Position numbers and translations under genes: made by a program. The notes beneath the pieces were generated by a model. The model was not told the DNA's origin. It worked only from the letters and a program-made list of their open reading frames with translations, and did no database searches. From positions 25,041,862-25,105,861 of the forward strand of contig CM039137.1 of assembly GCA_022036555.1 (NCBI GenBank): a stretch of 64,000 nucleotides of DNA, written 5' to 3'. Of this stretch, positions 56,178-64,000 are shown piece after piece (the stretch's first letter is position 1; each line of letters starts with the position of its first letter). The DNA comes from Microstegium vimineum (taxonomy: Eukaryota; Streptophyta; Magnoliopsida; Poales; Poaceae).

Positions 56178-59100
56178 TCATATCTTGTTTTCTTTTAGCA
56201 CATACTCCACATGGTTATACAGCCTCCATAAAGTTGCATCATCCTAACCAAACAAAAAACAGGTGATAGTCAGTGCTGATATGGTGAGGCGACAAAGTTT
56301 GCATTACTTAGAAATTGATTGTGTTTTCAATGCATATGAGTCACAATAGCGTTTATTTAAAATGATAAATATTTAGAACATACCAATTCTCCCAACTTCA
56401 AGGTTATTTGATCAGATTTCTGACTCGCCGTTTCCTAGCCATAATTAAATCCACGATACGATTAAGTGCCTCCTCTGGGAGCTTTCGGATGCGCTTCCCG
56501 AGTTCAATCTTCTCCTCTGTACTCATAGGTCTTCCGATATACAACAATTCAACAAAAAGATGATGTACTGTCAGATCAGATACTAGAAACAAATTGATTT
56601 GCAATTCTGCAGGGGAGGAAAAATGATATGCAGCTCAGTGAAATGTGACTGAGTACTCAATTATGCTATTGTAGTCTTCAGACCGTAGGATCTCAAATTC
56701 TTAAAAAGTGACATAAATAAGCACACAGTTCATTTCATATGACAAGAGTATGGTACCTGCATTTGGATGCTGCTGTATTTAGCAAGTCATCGACACCTTG
56801 CGCCATTTTACCAAGCTGAAAAGAGAGACATACTGCACATTAGAACGCTTACAATGTAGCTTGATGTATTATTGCTAGAAAGACTATCCAAGCATGAAGC
56901 TATGCATACCTTTCCCAACAAACCAGCAGATAACTTTTTCATATCCTCTTGACATGTTTCACCACATTCTTGCATTCCATGAATATCTCGATCAACCTGC
57001 AAGCAGAAAAGATAAGGTGAACAAGTTTTCACAGTTGGCTAACTTGATACATAACTTGACCTAACAGAGTACCAAATAAATCTGGTTGCCTAACTGCAGG
57101 ATTATCAAATGTGAAGATCACAGAAGTGAGAAACTCTCCTGCATCCTATGCATCATCACAAAAGCATTTGGTCTCTTAAAATATAGCTAAGATGAAGATA
57201 TTATGTGCTAAAAAAAACCATAAAATCTATGTCATGTTTTTTTTCTGTCGTATAGGCCACAATAAAATGTAGCACATGGTCTACCAAACATAACAGTTGG
57301 TTCCAGAATAGGCTACTACACCTGTTGAAAGACACCTGAATGTTTGGTTACAAGAGCACATGATAGAAGGTACCAGTTTTCATAAGGTGCTAAGATGTAA
57401 AAGGCTTCTTTCATCATGTTGTAGTTTTGCACATGCAATGGATATCAAGTTAGGCATCAAGTGCAGCAGATTTGCACATGCGATGCATATCAAGTGAGGC
57501 ATCAAGTGCAGCCTCCAAAGGTGGGAGCGTTGTGGTGCATCAATCAAGGGGCCAGGAATCATTATATTTATTTACTCCCTCCATCTCAAAATTCAAGGCG
57601 TGATTTAACTTGGTGTGGTCTTCTAAACATATTTTGACCTATAATTTCTCTTATAATATATGATTTACAGAAACAAACATTTGACAATTGGAAAGTATTT
57701 CTAAATAGTCTAAATAAAAATCTTTATGCAACTACTTTCGTAGTATAGACTTTTCATATGATTAGGCTGATTGTTAGTCAAAGATAACAAAGTTTGAATT
57801 TTGAAATACGTGCATGCCTTATATTTTAGGACGGAGAGAGTAGTTAGAGAGATAGGGTTAGCTAGAGATGATTAAATAAGGTTGTTGGGAGGCACGACAA
57901 CCAATTCAGGAAAGCAAGAAAAGAAGAAAAAATCTCCCCCTCCAATCTAGCCCCCATCAAAATTTTACTCAGTTATCTTTCTAGCAATGCTTACCCTAAG
58001 GATCTTAGGATCATATCAATAAGTAAGCATGACTCTTGAACTAAACCTAAGGACTCTTGTCATCTTGACAAGGGTGTAGCAAATTCTATTACCTGCATTG
58101 ATGACCTTATCAATCATCTAGGTGATACCAAAGCTTGAGATGTGATAGAAGCAATGCAAAAAATACATGAACTTCCCATGATTTATGATGTCCCTTTCAA
58201 GTCACCCTTCTTTTGTTTAGATCGAGACAGCCATGCGTTGCATATTTGTCTTAAATGCAACGATCAAATGCAAACTAACTACATGAATTTGGCATTGCAA
58301 CTTCCAAGCACATGAGACTTGGCCTAAACTAAAGTGGACTAGTTCTCATAACAAGAGTTAGTGTTTGGTAGGGTCAGAAGGGTGTGGGATTAACGGAAAT
58401 TGTATTTGTGTTATGCTAATGCTAATGCCAATGAAAATTACCAAGACAAAGAGGAAATTTAAAACACACCACATTAAATACTCATAATGTAAACATACCT
58501 TTGATGATCAATAATTCCACATCTTCATGTCTAGAAGTACCGAGCATGTCGACTTAGCGATACGATTGGAGACCACTCAAAAGGACACAACAATGAAAAT
58601 TCTATAAATGCACTTGGCTATAGCCATAACACAACATAAGAACCACCTTCATTTTCACATTTCCATTGCTACATTCATATACGACATTATGTATTAAGAC
58701 AAAAATGCAAAAATGCCTCTAGCTAAGTTGGTTAGGTGGCTTGAGTAACACTCTTCGGGTCTTGGGTTCAACTCACCATGGAAGAAAATTTTTAGGTTGG
58801 GGTTTCAAAAAATCCCCTCATTTGTCCCATGACAAGCAAAGGTCTAAGACTTGGCCCCGGTCGTTTTCACATGGGCTATGACGTCATTGTGTATGGGTAG
58901 GGCAGGGGTTTGAGGCTTTTCTCGACCCGCGTGAGGTCTTCTTCGAAATGAGGCTATCTTACCTCCCGTAGGTCGAGTTTTTTTAAGACAAAAATGAAGT
59001 GTTCAATGCTATCCACCAGGTCTATGCTAGCAAGAACAAAAGTTGTCATGAATTAAATAAAGCGTTTGAGAACACTCACACCCCAACAATAATATCGTCA

Positions 59101-62100
59101 ATAAAATAGCCCACCATGAAAAACCCTCTAAACTAAGGTCTGCTTCAATAGCATTGACCTTCCAACGTGGCTCGTGTTTGTGATCTACTTAATTTGGCAC
59201 ATGTGCTCCACCATGGCTTGAATAGACTTCTTAATTCAACATTGTATCACCTATACCCTATCAATTTGCTTTTGTTGTCATTAACGTCACTTAAAACCCT
59301 AGCCATGATGGCACATGCAAAACAAAGAATATGACAACAAGGATTGCATGTTGATATAATCCCCATAAGAATAAAAGGTACTCAAGTCATGAAAGAACAT
59401 CAAAGACAGAATTGAGGCCAAGCACCAAAGCCATGGTAGAGACCAGGTCAATGTAACCCCAATAGGAGCTGTAGAACCTAAGAAAGCTATAGTTTTTTTA
59501 GTTTCATGTTTAATTTTTGCAATGAATGTTCCCATAGAATTAAGTTTTCTGGAAGAAAACTTTCTTTAAATGCCATTCACCAAATTTCTAGTTTTGCATG
59601 TTTAGCAATTGATTATTATTAGAAAGACCCAACTCCTTATGATCAAACTTTTGCCCATTTATTGCCATATATACGAGAAAAGAATAAGGACACTTTTCAA
59701 GAAGGTACTGCAAGGATTTTGTGAAAAACTAACAAAATTCATAAAGAACGATGGATATAATAAGCCAACAATGACAAGTTTATACCTCATCAAGATCATC
59801 ATTGAGGATTGTAGTAATCTCATGAAGCGTGTACTTTATTGCCTCCTTATCATTCTTTGATAGGCCACCGATTTGTTCCGCAAATAATGGTAAGGCTCTA
59901 TTGCAAACATGGCTCTCTTGAGATTGAGCATCAATGCCTTGAGCTTCGTTACTAACTCCTTTAAAAAAAGAGTCACCCTTCTCTGGCAACAGTTTAGCCA
60001 AAACATATTTGTAGTGCTCCAAACGATTGGCATTAGAATCATTTCCCTTGAAAGATTTCCTTGACATTTTTCTACATTGTAACCGACTGCACAAGCCAAG
60101 ATCAAATGTTAACAAGACGATGTGATTTCACATCATCAATGAGCACACCCACATTTTGAATGGTATTGTAGCTATGAATGGCCAAACGAGCAGCCTAGCC
60201 CAACACAACCCTATTAACAGCCATGTCGTATCGTGCCAGGCCATGCGCTTAATTGGCAGCCTAGGTATGACACTAGGTATTGTCAATCGTGTCATCACGA
60301 TCTTACGTGCCCAACAGTTCGACAGGTTGTGCCAAACCAACAACTAGAGGGACAAATCAAGAATGAAATAAAATCGCAAAACCTGGCTCAAAAGTATCAC
60401 AAATGAACCAAAAATGCATGCAAAGATCACAAATCCATCATCCATACATATCGAGATCAAATTCATCTTCCATCACCTTGAGTTGTCATCCATAATAGGG
60501 CCTCCAACCTTCACCCCAATATGCTTGCTACTTGCGCTAATCAATGTTTTCAAGTTGTCTAGTCAAACCTAGTCGCCATGGGACCGACCAGACGACTAAT
60601 CGTGATTAGTCGTCGACCAGGCCGATTAGTCAAGGCTAGTCGATACTGGTCGTCCATCTAGTCGTCCATGTATATCAGGACATATACCTTACTATATATA
60701 TACCTATATATACTATATAAGTTACACAATCAAGCAAGCATCAAAATTACATTAATGTTTAGCTAGTGACTTACTTGTGGGAGTTGTTTTCTTCTATGCT
60801 ATACAACATTTTTGGGTCCCTATTCTTAATTAACCCTAATAGGCCAACCTACAAGCCCAATAGCCTAGGCCCAAAAAAACAGAGAACCAAACTAGTCATC
60901 CTTGTCCTAGTCGGACGATTAATTGTGATTAGTCGTGACTAATCGGATGACCAGTGGTTGAGCTAATTGAGTCGGTCCTCCTAATTGAACACCAGTGAAC
61001 GATTAGGACGACTAATCACGATTAATTGGACGACTCGAAAACATTGGCGCTAATTGGAGAAGAAGTTCGAGTGGTGTTGAAGATGAGCCATAGTGTGGAG
61101 TCTGGTGGAGAATAAATGTGGTGGTGATCAATGACTAAGAAGATGAGGGCAGTCGCATGCGGCGTGCCTTTGTGATAGGCATGCGAAGCTACATGGTTGG
61201 GAAATAGGGACCATGATGCTCGGGTTATGGTGCCAGTAATAGCCACATATATATGTAGGGGTCGACTTGGTAACACCTGGGCACCTGGCCCTTAAGAGGC
61301 CATCAAAATGGGGTTGTGCCCATGTTGGCATGCCATGCCATCCCCTTGCCCAATCACGGCAAAAGGTGTATGTCAACCTCATGCCAGGCCAAAAGCTACG
61401 GGCCTCGGGCCAACCTACTAAGCTAACCTATTTAGAGCAAATTGTCCTAACCCAACCCTTTCTCTGACCATCCTCCACTACCTAGCTAAGGAGCAACATC
61501 CCTACTGCCTTTATGGTTAACCCTCTAAGATCTTGTTTGATAAATCCTTGCCCATTGATATTGGAATGGATTGAAGAGATATTCATTTCGTCACCGTCCC
61601 AATTCCCTCTGATCACCTAAGAAGGTTTGTCCAAACAAACCCTAAAACATAAATCGCCAAAACCACGGATCCTTAAGGCCACACTTGATATCGACGGATT
61701 ATAAGAATCAGATTAAAAAGAACCCCTAGGTTTTGGGGTATTCCAACAAGGGGTAAAGCTATATACAGTAGAAAAGGGGGTGCATATAAACCTACACAAT
61801 AATGCAAAAATAGTGGTTATAATTAATTTGTCACCATTGTGCACCACACGGCCACAAGCTAGATGCATCCCCCCTAATTATAATAACTTTAGCTTCGCCA
61901 TGGATTCCTACGCACATATTCTCAAGATCCGAGAGTCGAACTCAAATTATAGGAGATACTCCTTCCATTCCATATTGTAAGACATTTTGTCTTTTCTAGT
62001 TACATAGCTTTTGGCTTTTGCTATGCACTTAGATATACACTAGATACATGAAAGATCAATGCCTATAGAAAAATCAAAACACACAATTAAGAACGAAAGA

Positions 62101-62680
62101 GTACTTAATTGTGAAAAATCCTTACCCAATTCAAATGGGACCTAACAATCTCGACCTAAAGTTCTCAAACCCTTGACCCTTGCCCTTTCTCCCAAATCCA
62201 AAATTTCAAAATCTCAATGGAAAAGCCCAATCTCACTAGATCTAATAACATACCATAAGAGGGACTCCTTCCATTAAATTTCCACCAATACTCTAAAAGT
62301 TCTAGAGATATTGAACACTGAAATCTCACAAGAATCATACACTAGCTTCATAGGAATCAGTTTAGTTTGACATGTATGAGTCTGAGCTCCATCAGATCTT
62401 GTGTTAGATTCGTCTCTAACTAGAAACGAGACATATATATAGAAAAATCTCGCCAGAGGTAGAGAGGAGAGTGATGAAGAATAAAAGTCTAAAGGTGAGA
62501 AAAAAAATAGAACAAAACACACCTTGGCATCTCAGATCCGTCGATCTCCAAATCCCTCTTCCTTTCTCGACTACCTCCGCCCAACTCTATTGGCTTTGAC
62601 CTCGATTGCCCTTCTTCTTTCGCTGCTTCATGGGAACTTATTGCCGTCGAGGGAGCATGAGGCGGCGCGCCGGGCTTCAT
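56178..62680 (-). CDS. NET-domain protein (BET extraterminal-like), frameshifted in exon 5
   Basis: NET domains recruit chromatin and transcription partners; this protein has no bromodomain. Exons in transcript order: 62680-62523, 60086-59786, 56996-56910, 56815-56757, 56530-56384, 56243-56178. The N terminus MKPGAPPHAPST is disordered; the middle (EHYKYVLAKLLPEKGDS, NDKEAIKYTLHEITTIL, MKKLSAGLLGKLGKMAQG) is helical. The NET domain starts RPMSTEEKIELGKRIRKLP and finishes in the last exon DDATLWRLYNHVEYVL. As read, exon 5 hits TAA at 56404 after RVRNLIK. The other frame continues SDQITLKLGEL to a GT donor at 56383, in phase with the last exon. One base is missing in the A run at 56417-56419. 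Restored length is 272 aa; as read it is 243 aa with half a NET domain. Introns 1 (2.4 kb) and 2 (2.8 kb) host a hAT MITE, a SINE and a Stowaway. Confidence 0.85.
57426..57513. repeat. Two-copy direct repeat in NET-gene intron 2
   Basis: A unit of about 44 bp with TTTGCACATGC, GATATCAAGT and AGGCATCAAGTGCAGC is present twice in tandem with a few substitutions. Confidence 0.8.
57575..57840. mobile_element. Stowaway MITE in NET-gene intron 2
   Basis: The ends CTCCCTCCATCTCAAAATTCAAGGC and GCCTTATATTTTAGGACGGAGAGAG are degenerate inverted repeats between TA at 57573-57574 and 57841-57842. 266 bp. Confidence 0.8.
58708..58984 (+). mobile_element. tRNA-derived SINE in NET-gene intron 2
   Basis: The 277 bp insertion is flanked by AAGACAAAAATG at 58696-58707 and 58985-58996. 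The head has box A-like TAGCTAAGTTGGTTAGG and box B-like GGGTTCAACTC about 30 bp further on, as in tRNA-derived plant SINEs transcribed by Pol III. The 3' end is GTCGAG followed by a T run, a common plant SINE tail. It is inserted antisense to the host gene. Confidence 0.85.
60542..61046. mobile_element. Non-autonomous hAT-type element in NET-gene intron 1
   Basis: The ends CAATGTTTTCAAGTTGTCTAG and GACGACTCGAAAACATTG are inverted repeats (imperfect over about 18 bp). The flanking 8 bp GCGCTAAT at 60534-60541 and 61047-61054 is the target duplication length of hAT transposons. The 505 bp interior has no transposase but many subterminal GACTAATCGTGATTAGTCG-type palindromes. Confidence 0.9.
61964..62100. 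mobile_element. Degenerate Stowaway-like fragment in NET-gene intron 1
   Basis: A Stowaway-type left end (CTCCTTCCATTCCATATTGTAAGAC after TA) is clear. The right end is eroded to GAACGAAAGAG before TA. The interior shares TTTGCTATGCACTTAGATATACA with the element at 25294. Confidence 0.55.
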
Positions 62681-63000
62681 TTTTCTAGACGCTTCTTTCC
62701 GTCATGAGCGAAGATCCTATTTTAAAGGAGGAAAAAGTGAGTCGTCCTTTTTTTAAAGGAAGAACGATTCAGGCCCAACTAGGCCTCATGGGTTGTGTCA
62801 GATTGGGCCGCGCCAGTATCCGTACTGGATTTGATTTGGTGAATTTTCCGAAAAGCCCCTCGGGTCAGTTCTTTCACGCAAACACCAGCATCTCCTCCCA
62901 GCCGGCAGCACCTACCCCGCCACGAGCGCACCACCGCACGTTCCGGATTCCCCGCCGCCGCCGCGATCCCTACCGGAGTCCTAATTCCAAGGGGTAAACG
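62681..63000. promoter_or_regulatory. Shared 320 bp divergent promoter (NET gene / MRS2)
   Basis: The start codons at 62680 (minus) and 63001 (plus) face away across 320 bp. TATTTTAAAGGAGG and TTTTTTTAAAGGAAG near 62718-62762 are a short direct repeat. The half next to MRS2 is GC-rich. Common regulation is inference. Confidence 0.55.
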
Positions 63001-64000
63001 ATGAGGCCGCACGGGGCGGGGACGAGCGGCGGTGGCGTGGGGAGGCGGAAGGCGGGGGCCGCCGCTGCTGCGGCGAGCCGGGAGTGGATGGTTGTGCCGG
63101 CGTCGGGCCCGGCGCGGGTGGAGGAAGCCGGGAAGCACGCCGTGATGGCGCGTACGGGGCTTCCCGCGCGCGATCTCAGGGTGCTCGACCCGTTACTCTC
63201 GTACCCGTCCACGATCCTGGGCCGCGAGCGCGCCATCGTCGTCAACCTGGAGCGCGTCAAAGCCCTGATCACAGCCGCGGAGGTGCTGCTTCCAAACACC
63301 AAGGATCCCGCCTTCGCGCGCTTCGTCCGCGACCTTCAGACCCGCGTCCTCGCATCTTCCTCGGACCAGGTAATGGTTTTTACTACTTGGTTATTAAATT
63401 TCTGTTAGCCATTTTTTTCTCTTTTCAGTCTTAGGAATTATTTCCTCCCTCCCCGGAAGAATTCAATTCTAAGTGTGAATTAAGTCAAAATTTCATAAGT
63501 TTGACTTAATTTATAGAAAATGGTATAACATTTATATCTCCAAATGGATTTGCTATATGAAACTGTATTGAATGATTAATCTAATCATACAAATTTGGTA
63601 TTATAAATGTTAGTATGTTTGTATAAATTTGATCAGCTCGAAAAGGAGAATTGCATTCTTTTTGGGCAGAGGAAGTACCCTTACTGTTTCAAGTTGTTTT
63701 AGTTTGTTATAAGTTGACTTTGCTAACTCTGACAAAATATATTTCATGGTGTATCCAATTAAACTTGTTAGATGCTGTAGGTGTTTGTGCTTTTTTCTAT
63801 AGACTTGGTCAAAGGAGGGAGGAGGAATTATGGTGTGAAATCTTAGTATTTGTGCACGGCAGTGTACTGGAGAGTCTGTTTTGAAGTTTGGTCACAATAC
63901 CGCATATCCTCCGGGCCTTTTGTGGATTATGCAATGGGTAGATATAGTTTATCAAAGTGAACAGAATGGTGATATTTTGGAAGAAAGATAAAAATAGCAT
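63001..64000 (+). CDS. MRS2: MRS2/MGT (CorA-type) magnesium transporter, first exon only
   Basis: MRS2 proteins form pentameric Mg2+ channels in plasma, vacuolar or organellar membranes. Exon 1 (63001-63369, 123 codons) ends at a GT donor after ASSSDQ. The sequence VEEAGKHAVMARTGLPARDL then RVLDPLLSYPSTILGRERAI and VVNLERVKALITAAEVLL is the conserved N-terminal MRS2 region. The Ala/Gly-rich leader MRPHGAGTSGGG could be part of a targeting peptide. The GMN-motif transmembrane part lies beyond the window. The rest of the window is intron 1, with a MITE. Confidence 0.93.
63441..63675. mobile_element. Stowaway-like MITE in MRS2 intron 1
   Basis: The ends TTTCCTCCCTCCCCGGAAGAATTCAATTCTA and TTGCATTCTTTTTGGGCAGAGGAAG form an imperfect inverted repeat between TA at 63439-63440 and 63676-63677. 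235 bp, AT-rich. Confidence 0.7.

Noticed and set aside
62779..63302. Minus-strand open frames opposite MRS2 exon 1
   Set aside because: The conserved MRS2 motifs are on the plus strand; the reverse frames are compositional shadows of GC-rich sequence.

Overview
The window is nuclear DNA from a flowering plant, almost certainly a grass and probably a panicoid such as sorghum or a relative. The evidence is GT-AG introns, GC-rich first exons, dense Stowaway, PIF/Harbinger and hAT MITEs, LTR retroelements, and plant-only families (HD2 histone deacetylase, Dicer-like 3, RGLG, mTERF, ProT). From memory, rice also has DCL3a beside an HD2 gene on chromosome 1, so this looks like the syntenic block. 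The species call is inference.

Layout. 1-9.4 kb: 25-exon Dicer-like 3 gene (+). 11.3-14.0 kb: HD2-type deacetylase (+). 15.3-16.5 kb: LEA_2/NHL membrane protein (+). 18.7-20.2 kb: PPR protein (-). 21.7-26.1 kb: Integrator subunit 9 homologue (-), head-to-head with an mTERF gene at 26.5-27.6 kb (+). 27.6-40.5 kb: repeat-rich, including a 2.3 kb solo LTR (32128-34448), with no convincing intact gene. 40.5-43.8 kb: copine/RING E3 ligase of the RGLG type (+). 45.7-46.2 kb: decayed LIFEGUARD (BI-1-like) gene (-), divergent from a damaged C2H2 zinc-finger gene (+). 48.5-52.4 kb: complete but non-autonomous Ty1-copia element (LTRs, PBS, gag-protease only) carrying a nested, rearranged TRIM-like element. 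52.6-54.5 kb: proline-transporter-type permease (-). 56.2-62.7 kb: NET-domain protein (-), divergent from the first exon of an MRS2/CorA Mg2+ transporter that runs off the right edge.

Functional themes. DCL3 (24-nt siRNAs) and HD2 (chromatin silencing) sit next to each other; INTS9, mTERF and PPR proteins act in nuclear or organellar RNA metabolism. No operon-like logic is expected, but three divergent gene pairs have start codons only 320-380 bp apart.

Most striking cross-cutting observation: at least six otherwise well-conserved genes each carry a single one-base deletion, and in five of them the site can be placed, each time in a short homopolymer. Splice phase on either side proves the frame break in DCL3, HD2 and the NET gene. 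Either the sequence is an incompletely polished assembly, or this is a haplotype with unusual gene decay. Gene models below are given as exon chains with the break noted. No complete undescribed system was identified; the nearest to novel are the inverted-LTR TRIM, the gag-only copia element and the motif-laden solo LTR.
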